A stretch of DNA of 64,000 bases, taken from NCBI RefSeq assembly GCF_002251855.1, contig NZ_NOXW01000022.1:868001-932000 (forward strand), in the 5' to 3' direction. The notes beneath the pieces were generated by a model. That model was given only the letters and a program-made list of their open reading frames with translations. It did not search any database and was not told where the DNA came from. Position 1 is the first letter of the stretch. Every line of letters begins with the position of its first letter. A program made the translations under genes and the position numbers. This DNA is from Rhodoferax sp. TH121 (GTDB taxonomy: Bacteria; Pseudomonadota; Gammaproteobacteria; Burkholderiales; Burkholderiaceae_C). Below are positions 20,197 to 30,606 of this stretch, piece after piece.

Positions 20197-20979
20197 TCAG
20201 CTGGGGCTGAACAGATCCACCCGGTCGGTGATGATGCCGTCCGTACCCAAATCGATCAGGCGCTGGGCGGCCCAGTCGTCGTTGACCGTGTAGCTCAAGG
20301 TGCGAAAGCCTGCGCTTTGGGCCTGGGTCACCGTGCTGCGGTCCCACAGCGCATGGTTGCAGACAATGGCCTGGCACTCGAGACGCAGCGCGGTTTCCAG
20401 CCAGCCTGTCCACAGGGTATCAAGCAGCAAACCGCGCGGCAATGCGGGCGCTGTGGCCTGCGCGCCTTCCAGCGCTTCGGGGTTAAAAGAGGTGAGCAGG
20501 GGCGGCACCGCCTGGCCCGCCCACAGGCGGGCAGCGTGTTGCGCCACCACCTCGCCCGTATGGCGCTCGGTGCCGGGCGTGGGTTTGATTTCGATGTTCA
20601 GAAAGTAGCCGTTGCGTAGGCAGTACGCGGCCACGGCGCCCAGTGTTGCCAGCGGCTCGCCTGCGTAGGCACGGCTGTGCCAGCTACCGGCGTCGAGTTG
20701 TGACAGCACGCCCCAAGCGTGATCGCCGCCTACCGCGCTGTGGCCCTGGCCAATTTTTGCGCGCGCATTGGTGGTGCGCTGCAGCGTCGCGTCGTGCATC
20801 AAAAACGGCACGCCGTCGCTGCTCAGTTTCACATCACACTCGAACATGCGGTAGCCATGGCTGGCGCCCAGGCGGAACGCGGCCAGGGTGTTTTCGGGTG
20901 CCAGCTTGCCGGCGCCGCGGTGCGCCACCCAGCGCGGGTAGGGCCAAGTGGGGAGGTCGAGTGTGCTGCTAGCTGTCAT
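20197..20979 (-). CDS. ugpQ: Glycerophosphodiester phosphodiesterase, cytosolic
   Basis: Hydrolyses glycerophosphodiesters to glycerol-3-phosphate and an alcohol. The 260-residue TIM-barrel enzyme has [16 protein letters not shown] near residue 20 and the metal-binding stretch [14 protein letters not shown]. It has no signal peptide, which fits UgpQ rather than periplasmic GlpQ. Its start overlaps the ugpC stop by four bases, making it the last gene of ugpB-A-E-C-Q; diesters imported by the transporter are probably cleaved here. Confidence 0.93.
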   Translation of the reverse strand: MTASSTLDLPTWPYPRWVAHRGAGKLAPENTLAAFRLGASHGYRMFECDVKLSSDGVPFLMHDATLQRTTNARAKIGQGHSAVGGDHAWGVLSQLDAGSWHSRAYAGEPLATLGAVAAYCLRNGYFLNIEIKPTPGTERHTGEVVAQHAARLWAGQAVPPLLTSFNPEALEGAQATAPALPRGLLLDTLWTGWLETALRLECQAIVCNHALWDRSTVTQAQSAGFRTLSYTVNDDWAAQRLIDLGTDGIITDRVDLFSPS

Positions 20980-22001
20980 GGGGTGTCGATTCTCTTGCCA
21001 GTGTTGGCGTCAAAGTGGTGGATGCGGTCCGGGCGCGGCGTGACATGCAGCGTGGTGCCCAAGACGGGCACGGCGGCCGACTCTTCGGTGCGGATGATCA
21101 TCAGCTCATCGCTGCCGCCGCCTGCCCACTTGGCGTAGACCAAGCGCTCGGCACCCAACATTTCCACCGCCTCGACTTGCAGTGCCCAGCCAGTGGGCGT
21201 GATGTCCAGGTGTTCGGGGCGGATGCCGGTGATGCAGCCGGGTTTGCCGTCCGGTGCGTTTTTCAGCAGGTTCATGGGCGGCGAGCCGATGAAGCTGGCC
21301 ACAAAGGTACTGGCGGGGCGGGTGTAGACCTCTTCGGGCGTACCGAACTGTTCCATCACGCCGCCGTTCATCACGATCATGCGCTGGGCCAGCGTCATGG
21401 CTTCGACCTGGTCGTGCGTCACAAACAGGCTGGTGATGCCCAGCTCGCGGTGCAGTTTCTGGATTTCGAGTCGGGTCTGGGCGCGCAGTTTGGCGTCTAG
21501 GTTGGAGAGCGGCTCGTCAAACAAGAATACCTGGGGCTGGCGCACGATGGCACGGCCCATGGCGACGCGCTGGCGTTGGCCACCGGACAGAGCCTTGGGT
21601 TTGCGCTCCAGATACGGGCCTAGCTCCAGAATTTTGGCGGCCTTGTCCACGCGACGCTTGATTTCATCCATGGGCACGTTGGCGATCTTGAGGCCATAGG
21701 CCATGTTCTCGAACACGCTCATGTGGGGGTAGAGCGCGTAGTTCTGGAACACCATGGCGATGTCGCGGTCGGAGGGCTCCAGGTCGTTGACGACCTTGCC
21801 GCCAATGCAGACCTGGCCCTCGCTGATTTCTTCCAGGCCAGCCACCATGCGCAGCAAGGTGGATTTGCCACAGCCGCTGGGACCGACGATCACGATGAAT
21901 TCGCCATCGGCGATCTGTGCGTTCACACCATGGATGACCTGGTTGGCCGTTTTGCCACTGCCGTAGCGTTTGATGACGTTTTTGAGTTCGATGGAAGCCA
22001 T
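20976..22001 (-). CDS. ugpC: Glycerol-3-phosphate ABC transporter ATPase
   Basis: ATP-hydrolysing subunit of the sn-glycerol-3-phosphate importer. The 341-residue protein has Walker [10 protein letters not shown] near residue 40, the signature [15 protein letters not shown], Walker [13 protein letters not shown], and a C-terminal TOBE-type regulatory domain as in MalK and UgpC. It follows ugpE by 104 bases, the largest gap in the operon besides the ugpB-ugpA hairpin spacer, and overlaps ugpQ by four bases. Confidence 0.94.
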   Translation of the reverse strand: MASIELKNVIKRYGSGKTANQVIHGVNAQIADGEFIVIVGPSGCGKSTLLRMVAGLEEISEGQVCIGGKVVNDLEPSDRDIAMVFQNYALYPHMSVFENMAYGLKIANVPMDEIKRRVDKAAKILELGPYLERKPKALSGGQRQRVAMGRAIVRQPQVFLFDEPLSNLDAKLRAQTRLEIQKLHRELGITSLFVTHDQVEAMTLAQRMIVMNGGVMEQFGTPEEVYTRPASTFVASFIGSPPMNLLKNAPDGKPGCITGIRPEHLDITPTGWALQVEAVEMLGAERLVYAKWAGGGSDELMIIRTEESAAVPVLGTTLHVTPRPDRIHHFDANTGKRIDTP

Positions 22002-22105
22002 AGAGCGGAGGGGGAATTAAATGTGTACGGGAGCCAAGGAGCGAGGTTGAGGCCCGGCTTCTGCGCTGCTGCGGTTTACATGGGTTGGCGACGAGTAGGG
22101 GTGGA

Positions 22106-22957
22106 TCATTTTTCGGTGTCCACCAAGCCTTTGACAAACCACTTTTGCATCAGCATGACTACCAGTGCGGGCGGCAGCATGGCCAGCATGGCAGTGGCCA
22201 TCACGATGTTCCATTCGGTTTGCGCATCGCCACCAGAGATCATTTGTTTGATGCCCACCACGACGGGGTACATGCTTTCTTCGGTGGTGACCAGCAGCGG
22301 CCACAGGTATTGGTTCCAGCCATAGATGAACTGGATCACGAACAGCGCAGCGATGCTAGTGCTGGACAAGGGTACCAGGATGTCCTTGAAGAAACGCAGT
22401 GGCCCGGCGCCATCCACCCGCGCAGCTTCCACCAGCTCATCGGGCACCGTCAAGAAAAACTGGCGGAACAGGAAGGTGGCAGTGGCCGAGGCAATCAGCG
22501 GGACTGTGAGGCCGGCATAACTATTCAGCAAGCCCAGGTCGGCCACTACCTGGTAGGTGGGGCCGATGCGCACCTCCACGGGCAGCATCAGCGTGACAAA
22601 GATGGCCCAGAAGAAAAACATGCGTGCCGGAAAACGGAAGTACACGATGGCAAAGGCCGACAGCAGCGAGATGGCGATCTTGCCCAGCGAGATCACCAGG
22701 GCGGTGACCAGGCTCACCATCATCATGCCGCCGACGGCGGCCTTGGAGCCAGTGCCCTCACGGCCGCCCAGCAGGGCGGTGCGGTAGTTGTCCCACAGGT
22801 GTGCGCCGGGGAACAATGGCATGGGGGACTGCACCACCTCTTGCGTGGTGTGGGTTGAGGCGACAAAGGTGATGTAAACCGGGAAGGCAATCACCAGGAC
22901 ACCAATGATCAGGATGGCATGCGACAGAAAGTCCAGCCAAGGGCGACGTTCAACCAT
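22106..22957 (-). CDS. ugpE: Glycerol-3-phosphate ABC transporter permease UgpE
   Basis: Inner-membrane permease of the MalG type, 283 residues with six predicted helices and an EAA loop ([20 protein letters not shown]) that docks on the ATPase. Its ATG overlaps the ugpA stop by one base (TGATG), so translation is coupled. It pairs with UgpA to form the import channel. Confidence 0.94.
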   Translation of the reverse strand: MVERRPWLDFLSHAILIIGVLVIAFPVYITFVASTHTTQEVVQSPMPLFPGAHLWDNYRTALLGGREGTGSKAAVGGMMMVSLVTALVISLGKIAISLLSAFAIVYFRFPARMFFFWAIFVTLMLPVEVRIGPTYQVVADLGLLNSYAGLTVPLIASATATFLFRQFFLTVPDELVEAARVDGAGPLRFFKDILVPLSSTSIAALFVIQFIYGWNQYLWPLLVTTEESMYPVVVGIKQMISGGDAQTEWNIVMATAMLAMLPPALVVMLMQKWFVKGLVDTEK

Positions 22958-23844
22958 CAGTAATTCACCTTTTTCTCTACAAACCGGAACTGCACCACGG
23001 TCAGTGCTACCACGATGAACATCAACACCACCGATTGCGCAGCCGAGCCACCCAAGTCCATCGCCTTGAAGCCGTCAAAGTAGACTTTGTAGACCAGGAT
23101 GGCCGTGTCTTTGCCAGGGCCGCCTTTGGTGGCCGCATCCACGATCGCAAACGTGTCAAAAAACGCATAGACGATGTTGATGACCAGCAGGAAGAAGGTG
23201 GTGGGCGAGAGCAAGGGGAACTGGATGGTCCAGAAGCGACGCCAGGGGCGGGCACCGTCCATGGCGGCCGCCTCGATGAGCGACTTCGGGATCGACTGCA
23301 AGCCCGCCAGGAAGAACAGGAAGTTGTACGAAATCTGTTTCCACACCGCGGCCATGACGATCAACGCCATGGCGTGGTTGCTGTTGAGCAGAGGGTCCCA
23401 CCCCATGCCGAGCTGGCGGATGCCATACGACACGATGCCAATGCTGGGCGCAAACATGAACAGCCACAGCACCCCTGCCACCGCAGGCGCTACTGCGTAG
23501 GGCCAGATCAGGAAGGTGCGGTAAATGCCGGAACCGCGCACGACACGATCGGCAAAAATGGCCAGCGTCAGCGACAAGGACAGGCCCATGACCGCGACCA
23601 GCGCGGAAAAAATGGCGGTGGTCTTGAAGGACTCCAGGTAGGACGCGTCATTCCACAGGTTGCGGAAGTTGTCCAGACCGACGAATTCCACCGAGGTGCC
23701 AAATGCGTCACTTTGTTGCACCGACTGCAGCAATGCCTGCGCCGCAGGCCAGAAAAAGAAAATGGCAATGATTGCGACCTGCGGTGCAATCAGCACCCAG
23801 GGCAGCCATGCCGACTTGAAAACGACTCTTTTTTCAACCGCCAT
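22957..23844 (-). CDS. ugpA: Glycerol-3-phosphate ABC transporter permease UgpA
   Basis: Inner-membrane permease of the MalF type, 295 residues with six predicted helices and an EAA motif ([20 protein letters not shown]). Together with UgpE it forms the channel for glycerol-3-phosphate or glycerophosphodiesters. It is separated from ugpB by 62 bases holding a strong hairpin, and is coupled to ugpE by the one-base overlap. Confidence 0.94.
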   Translation of the reverse strand: MAVEKRVVFKSAWLPWVLIAPQVAIIAIFFFWPAAQALLQSVQQSDAFGTSVEFVGLDNFRNLWNDASYLESFKTTAIFSALVAVMGLSLSLTLAIFADRVVRGSGIYRTFLIWPYAVAPAVAGVLWLFMFAPSIGIVSYGIRQLGMGWDPLLNSNHAMALIVMAAVWKQISYNFLFFLAGLQSIPKSLIEAAAMDGARPWRRFWTIQFPLLSPTTFFLLVINIVYAFFDTFAIVDAATKGGPGKDTAILVYKVYFDGFKAMDLGGSAAQSVVLMFIVVALTVVQFRFVEKKVNY

Positions 23845-23864
23845 AACAACCGATCAGAAAAGCA

Positions 23865-23888
23865 AAGTGGCGGCACAGGCCGCCACTT
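23865..23888 (-). terminator. Hairpin between ugpB and ugpA
   Basis: Arms 23865-23874 and 23879-23888 pair perfectly over 10 bases around a four-base loop. Only a weak T-rich stretch follows on the minus strand, so partial termination or 3'-end protection of ugpB mRNA is more likely than full termination. Confidence 0.6.
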
Positions 23889-23906
23889 GTTGGAAGAAGC
23901 TGGAGT

Positions 23907-25235
23907 TTACTTGTTCGCTTTTTCGAAACGGGCCAACAGCTCATCGCCACGTGTCACGATGGAGTCAAGTGCTTCCTTGGCCGACTTTTTGCCAGCCCAC
24001 ACTTGTTCGAGTTCTTCGTCCTCAATGGCACGGATCTGCACGTAGTTGCCCAGGCGAATACCGCGGGATTTGTCCGTCACCTTGCGTACCATTTGCGTCA
24101 CGGCCACATCGGTACCAGGGTTTTGCTTGTAGAAGCCGGAGTCTTCGGTCAGCTTGAAAGCGGCGGTCGTGATGGGCAGGTAACCTGTGCGCTTGTGGCT
24201 GGCGGACTGCACTTCGGGCTTGGACAGGAAGTCAAAGAACTTGGCAATACCTTTGTACTCTTCGGCTTTTTTGCCTGACATGACCCAAAGGCTGGCGCCA
24301 CCAATGACGGTGTTTTGCGGGGCGCCGGGAACGTCTTGGTAGTGGGGTAGAGGTGCCAAGCCGAAGGCAAACTTCGCATTCTTCTTGACGTTGCCGTAAA
24401 AGCCGCTCGAAGTCGTCATCATGGCGCACTCGCCCGAGACAAAGCTGGCTTCTGGCACGTTGCCGCGGCCCTTGTACACAAACAGGCCTTGTTTAGCCAT
24501 GTTGGCCAAGTTTTCAATGTGGCGCACGTGCAGGGGCGAGTTGATCTTCAGGCGGGCATCCATGCCTGCCAGGCCATTTTGTTTGCTCGCGAACTCCACG
24601 TTGTGCCAGGCGGAGAAGCTCTCCAGCTGGGTCCAGCCTTGCCAGGCGATGGAGATGGGGCATTTGTGACCGCTGGCTTTGAGCTTGGCGGCAGCCAGCG
24701 CGACTTCGGCCCAGGTGGCGGGGGCTTTTTCTGCATCCAGTCCGGCGGCTTTGAAGGCGTCCTTGTTGTAATAAAAGACGGTCGTGGAGCTGTTGAAGGG
24801 AAAGCTCAACATCTGGCCACTAGGTGCCGTGTAGTAACCCGCCACGGCAGGAATGTAGACCTTGGGATCGAACTTGTAGCCCGCGTCCGTCATGACTTTG
24901 CCCACCGGGACCACGGCGCCCTTGCTGGCCATCATGGTGGCGGTGCCCACTTCAAACACCTGCAGGATATGGGGGGCATTGCCTGCGCGGAAGGCCGCCA
25001 CGGCAGCCGTCATGGATTCATCGTACGTGCCCTTGAACGTAGGCAGGACGCGGTATTCCTTCTGGCTGGCGTTGAATTCCTTGGCCAAATCGTTGACCCA
25101 TTCGCCGTTGACCGCGGTCATGGAGTGCCACCACTGGATGTCGGTTTGCGCTTGGGCGGGGGAGGCAATCGAGAAGGCAGCCGCTGTGATAGCGGCGATG
25201 GCCATTGCTCTGCGGGTGAGAGGGGTGTGCGACAT
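23907..25235 (-). CDS. ugpB: Glycerol-3-phosphate periplasmic binding protein
   Basis: Periplasmic receptor of the importer, 442 residues. The signal peptide ends at about ASPAQAQ, followed by a family-1 solute-binding fold (IQWWHSMTAVNGEWVNDLAKEF, split below family identity) with the MTTSSGFYG segment of UgpB proteins. AGGAG lies seven bases upstream of the ATG. It is the first gene of the operon and probably the most highly expressed, given the hairpin after it. A PhoB-type box lies 44 bases upstream. Confidence 0.93.
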   Translation of the reverse strand: MSHTPLTRRAMAIAAITAAAFSIASPAQAQTDIQWWHSMTAVNGEWVNDLAKEFNASQKEYRVLPTFKGTYDESMTAAVAAFRAGNAPHILQVFEVGTATMMASKGAVVPVGKVMTDAGYKFDPKVYIPAVAGYYTAPSGQMLSFPFNSSTTVFYYNKDAFKAAGLDAEKAPATWAEVALAAAKLKASGHKCPISIAWQGWTQLESFSAWHNVEFASKQNGLAGMDARLKINSPLHVRHIENLANMAKQGLFVYKGRGNVPEASFVSGECAMMTTSSGFYGNVKKNAKFAFGLAPLPHYQDVPGAPQNTVIGGASLWVMSGKKAEEYKGIAKFFDFLSKPEVQSASHKRTGYLPITTAAFKLTEDSGFYKQNPGTDVAVTQMVRKVTDKSRGIRLGNYVQIRAIEDEELEQVWAGKKSAKEALDSIVTRGDELLARFEKANK

Positions 25236-25262
25236 AAGAGGACTCCTGAAAAGAATGGCGCG

Positions 25263-25296
25263 ATGCTAGGTGAGCAGCGTGACAGATTTGTGTCAA
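25263..25296 (-). promoter_or_regulatory. Candidate Pho box and -10 of ugpB
   Basis: On the minus strand TTGACAC and CTGTCAC (25296-25290 and 25285-25279) form direct repeats 11 bases apart, the layout of a PhoB box (CTGTCAT with a four-base A/T-rich spacer). TAGCAT follows ten bases later at 25268-25263, the usual distance to a PhoB-activated -10. In E. coli ugpB is a known PhoB target; here it is inferred. Confidence 0.6.
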
Positions 25297-25317
25297 ATGT
25301 ATTAAACGCCAGCTCTT

Positions 25318-25333
25318 CTGACCATTTGGTCAG
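25318..25333. promoter_or_regulatory. Inverted repeat CTGACCA-TT-TGGTCAG, possible operator
   Basis: Seven-base perfect arms around TT, located about 100 bases before the dehydrogenase start and 20 bases beyond the Pho box. The size and symmetry fit a dimeric repressor site; no regulator gene is adjacent. Confidence 0.45.
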
Positions 25334-25379
25334 GGGTTTCCACTAGAAAAGTCCGTGATTAGAGGGTGCGTTACCATCT

Positions 25380-25405
25380 AAGGCCTACCAAAAAAAGGCC
25401 TTTTT
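25380..25405 (+). promoter_or_regulatory. Possible attenuator hairpin in the dehydrogenase leader
   Basis: AAGGCC at 25380-25385 and GGCCTT at 25397-25402 pair around an A-rich loop and run into T. The stem is only six bases, so this is a weak call. Confidence 0.28.
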
Positions 25406-25434
25406 GTGCCTCTTGGCAGCTACCACCGACCCTG

Positions 25435-28400
25435 ATGAACGCCCCCACCTCGCTCAATCACCTTCTCAGCGCCGCCAACCCTGGCGCGCACGTGCAAGAA
25501 CGCATCCGCGAAATTCCCTACAACTACACGTCGTTTTCTGACCGTGAGATCGTGATTCGACTGCTGGGGTCTCACAGCTGGGAGTTGTTGAACCAACTGC
25601 GGGGCGAGCGCCAAACGGGTCGCTCCGCCCGCATGCTCTACGAAGTGCTGGGCGATGTCTGGGTGGTGCAACGCAACCCCTACCTGCAGGACGACCTGCT
25701 GGACAACCCCAAGCGCCGCAGCCAGTTGGTCGATGCGCTGAACCACCGTCTGGCCGAGGTGGAAAAGCGCCGTACCCCGCAGACCGACCCCGAGCGTGAC
25801 GCCATGGTCGGCCAGTTGCTGGTGGCGGCCCGCGCGGCGGTCAAAACTTTTGACGCAGCCTTTGTCGAAGTAGGCTCCCTGCGCAAGAAGACGCAGAAGC
25901 TTCTCTACAAACTCACTGCCAAAGACAACGTCAAGTTTGACGGCCTCAGCCGGGTGAGCCACGTGACTGACGCCACCGACTGGCGCGTGGAATATCCCTT
26001 TGTGGTGCTGTGCCCCGATTCCGAAGAAGAGATGGCCGGCTTGGTGAAGGGCTGTATCGACTTGGGCCTGACCATCATCCCGCGCGGGGGCGGTACCGGC
26101 TACACGGGCGGTGCCATTCCGCTGACTTGGAAGAGCGCGGTCATCAACACCGAGAAGCTCGAAGCCATGACCGAGGTGGAGATGAAACGCCTGCCCGGCA
26201 TGGACCGCGATGTGGCCACCGTCTGGAGCGAGGCTGGTGTGGTGACGCAGCGTGTGGCCGATGCGGCCGAACGCGGTGGTTATGTGTTTGCGGTGGACCC
26301 GACGTCTGCCGAGGCCTCGTGCATTGGCGGCAACATCGCCATGAACGCTGGTGGCAAGAAGGCCGTGCTGTGGGGCACGGCACTGGACAACCTGGCCAGC
26401 TGGCGCATGGTGACACCGCAGGCCGAGTGGCTGGAAGTGACCCGCATCAACCACAACATGGGCAAGATCCATGACGTGGACGTGGCCAGCTTCGAGCTGC
26501 AGTACTACAAGGCAGATGGCAAGACGCCGATCCGCACCGAGCGCCTGGACATTCCGGGCGCGACCTTCCGCAAGGAAGGCTTGGGCAAGGACGTGACCGA
26601 CAAGTTCCTGAGCGGCTTGCCTGGTATCCAGAAAGAGGGCACCGACGGCCTGATCACCAGCGCGCGCTGGGTAGTGCACAAGATGCCGGGCCACACGCGC
26701 ACCGTGTGTCTGGAGTTCTTCGGCAATGCCAAGGACGCCGTGCCCAGCATCGTGGACATCAAGGACTTCATGTTTGCCGAGCAAAAGCGCAGTGGCGTGC
26801 TGCTGGCCGGCCTGGAGCATCTGGACGACCGTTACCTCAAGGCTGTGGGCTATGCGACCAAGAGCAAGCGCGGCGGCTTTCCGAAGATGGTGCTGATTGG
26901 CGATATTGCCGGCAACGATGCCGACGACGTGGCGCGGGTGACCAGCGAGGTGATTCGCCTGGCCAACAGCCGCAGCGGCGAGGGCTTTGTAGCCGTGAGC
27001 GCCGAGGCACGCAAGAAATTCTGGCTGGACCGCAAGCGCACGGCAGCGATTTCCAAGCACACCAACGCCTTCAAGATCAATGAAGACGTGGTCATCCCCT
27101 TGCCCCGCATGGCCGAGTACACCGATGGCATCGAGCGCATCAACATCGAGCTGAGCCTGCAGAACAAGCTGGCCCTGTGCGACGCACTGACCGAGTTCTT
27201 CGAGCGCAGCGACCTGCCCTTGGGCAAGACCGACGACGCCAACGACATCCCCAGCGCGGAGCTGCTGGAGGATCGTGTGGCGCAAGCGCTGGAGCTGGTG
27301 GCCGAGGTGCGTGGCCAATGGCAAGGCTGGTTGGATGGCGTTCAGACCCTGTTCCCCCAGCTGCAGGACCACAGCCTGCGCGCCAGCTGGAAGACCCAGC
27401 TGCGCACGCCGCTGCAGTCCATCTTCACGGGTGCGGCTTTCGAAGCCATCCTGAAGGAATGCACGGCCATCCACAAGCGCGTGCTCAAGGGCCGTGTCTG
27501 GGTGGCACTGCACATGCACGCCGGCGACGGCAACGTGCACACCAATATTCCGGTCAACAGCGACGACTACGAGATGCTGCAGTCCGCTCACGGCGCGGTC
27601 AAACGCATCATGGCGCTGGCGCGTAGCCTGGACGGTGTGATCTCCGGCGAGCACGGCATCGGCATCACCAAGCTGGAGTTTTTGAGCGAAGCCGAGCTGG
27701 CCCCCTTCATCGCCTACAAGGCCAAGGTGGACCCGGAGGGGCGCTTTAACAAAGGCAAACTGCTACGCAATCAGGAGCTGCCCGCGCAGGACGGACAAGG
27801 CTTTGCACCGCATTTGACTGCAGACGGCTCGACCATTTACGCCGACCTGACCAACGCCTACACGCCGTCTTTCGGCCTCATGGGTCACGAGTCGCTGATC
27901 ATGCAGCAGAGCGATATTGGCGCCATCGCCGACTCGGTGAAGGACTGCTTGCGCTGCGGCAAGTGCAAGCCGGTATGCAGTACCCACGTGCCGCGTGCCA
28001 ATCTGCTCTACAGCCCGCGCAACAAGATCCTGGCGACCTCGCTGCTGGTCGAGGCTTTCCTTTATGAGGAGCAGACCCGCCGCGGCATTAGCGTCAAGCA
28101 CTGGGAAGAGTTTGAAGACGTGGCCGACCACTGTACTGTCTGCCACCGGTGTGAGTCGCCCTGTCCGGTGAAGATCGACTTTGGCGATGTGACTATGAAC
28201 ATGCGCAACCTGCTGCGCAAGATGGGGCAGAAGTCCTTCCGTCCCGGCAACGCCGCGGCCATGTTCTTCCTGAACGCCACCAATCCCGAGACCATCAAGC
28301 TGATGCGCACGGCCATGGTGGGTGTGGGCTTCAAGGCCCAGCGCTTGGCCAACCAGGTGCTGCGCTTGGCCGCCAAGAAGCAGACCGCCAAGCCACCTGC

Positions 28401-29361
28401 CACGGTGGGCACCGCGCCCATCAAGGAGCAGGTGATCCACTTCATCAACAAGAAGATGCCAGGTGGCTTGCCCAAGAAGACGGCCCGAGCGCTGCTGGAT
28501 ATTGAAGATGCGGATTACGTGCCCATCATCCGAAACCCGCAGGCCACCACGGCCGAGACCGAGGCGGTGTTCTACTTCCCCGGCTGCGGCTCGGAGCGCC
28601 TGTTTAGCCAGGTGGGCCTGGCCACCCAAGCCATGCTCTGGCATGCCGGTGTGCAGACGGTGTTGCCGCCGGGCTACCTGTGCTGCGGCTACCCGCAGCG
28701 TGGCTCAGGCCAGTTCGACAAGGCCGAGAAGATGATCACCGACAACCGGGTGCTGTTTCACCGTGTGGCCAACACGCTGAACTACCTGGACATCAAGACA
28801 GTAGTGGTCTCCTGTGGCACCTGTTACGACCAGTTGCAGGGCTACGAGTTCGACAAGATTTTCCCGGGCTGCCGCATCATCGACATCCACGAATTCCTGC
28901 TTGAAAAAGGCATTACCCTGCCATCGGGTCAGGGTGGATTCCTCTACCACGAGCCATGTCATAACCCCATGAAGTTGGGCGATCCGATGAAGACGGTCAA
29001 GGCCCTGGTCGGTGACCAGGTGCTCAAGAGCGATCGCTGCTGCGGCGAGTCGGGCACGTTGGGAGTCACGCGTCCCGATATCTCGACACAGGTGCGCTTC
29101 CGCAAGGAAGAAGAAATTCGCAAGGGCGAGGCCACGCTGCGGGCCTCGGGTGCAGTGGCCGCAGATGCCAATGTGAAGATCCTGACCAGCTGCCCCAGCT
29201 GCCTGCAGGGTCTGAACCGCTACGGCAATGACCTGAACAACGGCCTGCTCGAAGCCGACTACATCGTGGTCGAGATGGCCAACCAGATTTTGGGCAAAGA
29301 CTGGCTGCCCGAGTACGTGCAGACCGCCAATGCTGGCGGCATTGAGCGTGTTCTGGTCTAA
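25435..29361 (+). CDS. Giant FAD-binding and Fe-S dehydrogenase (DUF3683 family, D-lactate/glycolate type)
   Basis: A 1308-residue fusion resembling GlcD plus GlcF in one chain. After an N-terminal family-specific region comes an FAD_binding_4 domain ([11 protein letters not shown] near 216-226) and an FAD-oxidase C-terminal domain ([12 protein letters not shown]). Two 4Fe-4S clusters follow (Cys 838/841/844/848 and 900/903/906/910), then CCG domains ([28 protein letters not shown]). It probably oxidises a 2-hydroxy acid such as D-lactate into the quinone pool. ATG at 25435 is favoured over the upstream GTG. The substrate is inferred from family. Confidence 0.88.
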   Translation: MNAPTSLNHLLSAANPGAHVQERIREIPYNYTSFSDREIVIRLLGSHSWELLNQLRGERQTGRSARMLYEVLGDVWVVQRNPYLQDDLLDNPKRRSQLVDALNHRLAEVEKRRTPQTDPERDAMVGQLLVAARAAVKTFDAAFVEVGSLRKKTQKLLYKLTAKDNVKFDGLSRVSHVTDATDWRVEYPFVVLCPDSEEEMAGLVKGCIDLGLTIIPRGGGTGYTGGAIPLTWKSAVINTEKLEAMTEVEMKRLPGMDRDVATVWSEAGVVTQRVADAAERGGYVFAVDPTSAEASCIGGNIAMNAGGKKAVLWGTALDNLASWRMVTPQAEWLEVTRINHNMGKIHDVDVASFELQYYKADGKTPIRTERLDIPGATFRKEGLGKDVTDKFLSGLPGIQKEGTDGLITSARWVVHKMPGHTRTVCLEFFGNAKDAVPSIVDIKDFMFAEQKRSGVLLAGLEHLDDRYLKAVGYATKSKRGGFPKMVLIGDIAGNDADDVARVTSEVIRLANSRSGEGFVAVSAEARKKFWLDRKRTAAISKHTNAFKINEDVVIPLPRMAEYTDGIERINIELSLQNKLALCDALTEFFERSDLPLGKTDDANDIPSAELLEDRVAQALELVAEVRGQWQGWLDGVQTLFPQLQDHSLRASWKTQLRTPLQSIFTGAAFEAILKECTAIHKRVLKGRVWVALHMHAGDGNVHTNIPVNSDDYEMLQSAHGAVKRIMALARSLDGVISGEHGIGITKLEFLSEAELAPFIAYKAKVDPEGRFNKGKLLRNQELPAQDGQGFAPHLTADGSTIYADLTNAYTPSFGLMGHESLIMQQSDIGAIADSVKDCLRCGKCKPVCSTHVPRANLLYSPRNKILATSLLVEAFLYEEQTRRGISVKHWEEFEDVADHCTVCHRCESPCPVKIDFGDVTMNMRNLLRKMGQKSFRPGNAAAMFFLNATNPETIKLMRTAMVGVGFKAQRLANQVLRLAAKKQTAKPPATVGTAPIKEQVIHFINKKMPGGLPKKTARALLDIEDADYVPIIRNPQATTAETEAVFYFPGCGSERLFSQVGLATQAMLWHAGVQTVLPPGYLCCGYPQRGSGQFDKAEKMITDNRVLFHRVANTLNYLDIKTVVVSCGTCYDQLQGYEFDKIFPGCRIIDIHEFLLEKGITLPSGQGGFLYHEPCHNPMKLGDPMKTVKALVGDQVLKSDRCCGESGTLGVTRPDISTQVRFRKEEEIRKGEATLRASGAVAADANVKILTSCPSCLQGLNRYGNDLNNGLLEADYIVVEMANQILGKDWLPEYVQTANAGGIERVLV

Positions 29362-29370
29362 GGGGCTTCC

Positions 29371-29784
29371 ATGGCAGGACTGAGCGCAGGCGCACCTACC
29401 CCCACCGATCTCACGGTGCACGGCCAGAGCCGGGTGCTGGAGGTGGGGTTTTCGGATGGCGCGCGTTTCCGCATTCCCTTCGAGCTGATGCGTGTCTACT
29501 CGCCCTCGGCCGAGGTGCAGGGCCACGGTCCCGGCCAAGAGACGCTGCAAACCGGCAAGCGTGACATCGAGCTGGTGGCGCTGGATCCAGTCGGTAACTA
29601 TGCTGTGCAGCCGCGTTTCTCGGATGGGCATGACACCGGCATTTATTCCTGGGATTACCTCTACTTTTTGGGTTCCCAAGAAGCGCGGCTTTGGGAGGAA
29701 TACGCAGATAAATTGCAAGCTGCGGGTGCCGAGCGCGACGCGCCCATGCCGGCCAAAGGCGGCCACAGCTGTGCCAGCCACTAG
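29371..29784 (+). CDS. DUF971 (GBBH-like) protein
   Basis: A 137-residue cytosolic protein with the DUF971 fold, related to the N-terminal domain of gamma-butyrobetaine hydroxylase (VHGQSRVLEVGFSDG, YALQP-like YAVQPRFSDGH, GIYSWDYLY). Function is unknown; homologues often sit directly before ubiE, as here, or near Fe-S genes. The C-terminus is short and ends KGGHSCASH. It starts nine bases after the dehydrogenase and may be co-transcribed with it. Confidence 0.85.
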   Translation: MAGLSAGAPTPTDLTVHGQSRVLEVGFSDGARFRIPFELMRVYSPSAEVQGHGPGQETLQTGKRDIELVALDPVGNYAVQPRFSDGHDTGIYSWDYLYFLGSQEARLWEEYADKLQAAGAERDAPMPAKGGHSCASH

Positions 29785-29785
29785 T

Positions 29786-29834
29786 CTGCTATGATTTTGG
29801 TAGCTGCTTACGCATATTTCATAAGGGCTAGGCC
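29786..29834 (+). repeat. Interspersed repeat, copy E
   Basis: TGCTAT, GGTAGCTGCTTACGCA and AAGGGCTAGGCC follow the family order. It fills most of the spacer between the DUF971 gene and ubiE. Confidence 0.75.
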
Positions 29835-29852
29835 CTGTTTTTGTATAAAATT

Positions 29853-30584
29853 ATGACAACAACCCATTTTGGCTTTACGTCGGTCGATGAGGCCGAAAAA
29901 GCCCGCCATGTGCGCGGCGTGTTCGACTCCGTGGCCCCCAAGTACGACCTGATGAACGACCTGATGTCGGCGGGTCTGCACCGCGCCTGGAAGGCCTACA
30001 CCGTGCTGGTGGCCAACCTCAAAGAGGGGGACAGGGCGCTGGATATTGCGGGTGGTACTGGTGATTTGGCCATGGCGTTTTCCAAAAAAGTGGGCAAAAC
30101 CGGCCAGGTGGTGCACACCGATATCAACGAAGCCATGCTCTCGACAGGCCGTAACCGGCTGCTGGATGCCGGTGTCATTTTGCCCACCATGGTGTGTGAT
30201 GCTGAGAAACTGCCGTTCCCAGACAACTATTTCAATGTGGTGAGCGTCGCTTTCGGCTTGCGCAACATGACCCACAAAGATGTGGCGTTGGCAGAAATGC
30301 AACGGGTCTTGAAGCCCGGTGGCAAGCTGTTGGTGCTGGAGTTTTCCAAGGTCGCGCCGCCTCTGGAGAAGGTTTACGACTGGTACTCTTTCAAGGTCTT
30401 GCCGCGTTTGGGCAAGCTGATCGCCGGAGATGACGCCAGTTACCGCTACCTGGCGGAGTCGATCCGCATGCATCCCGGCCAACAAGAGCTAAAGACCATG
30501 ATGCACAAAGTGGGCTTTGGCCATGTGGACTATCACAACTTGACTGGCGGTATTGCCGCATTGCATGTTGGAATCAAGTGCTGA
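29853..30584 (+). CDS. ubiE: Ubiquinone/menaquinone C-methyltransferase
   Basis: C-methylates the benzoquinol ring in ubiquinone synthesis. The 243-residue protein has the UbiE signatures [16 protein letters not shown] and the SAM-binding [13 protein letters not shown], and [19 protein letters not shown] at 29853 gives the conserved start; a TTG four codons earlier is less likely. It heads a cluster with a Tim44-like gene, ubiJ and ubiB, which act in the same pathway. Confidence 0.96.
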   Translation: MTTTHFGFTSVDEAEKARHVRGVFDSVAPKYDLMNDLMSAGLHRAWKAYTVLVANLKEGDRALDIAGGTGDLAMAFSKKVGKTGQVVHTDINEAMLSTGRNRLLDAGVILPTMVCDAEKLPFPDNYFNVVSVAFGLRNMTHKDVALAEMQRVLKPGGKLLVLEFSKVAPPLEKVYDWYSFKVLPRLGKLIAGDDASYRYLAESIRMHPGQQELKTMMHKVGFGHVDYHNLTGGIAALHVGIKC

Positions 30585-30606
30585 GATCACTAATTTTGGA
30601 GCAATC

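Noticed and set aside
25420..27654. Long minus-strand open frame opposite the giant dehydrogenase
   Set aside because: The plus-strand gene has clear domain motifs over the same bases; the antisense product is His/Gln-rich and unlike any family.
29844..29849. TATAAA just before ubiE as a -10 box
   Set aside because: It ends four bases before the ATG, so transcription would start inside the gene; no -35 is seen.
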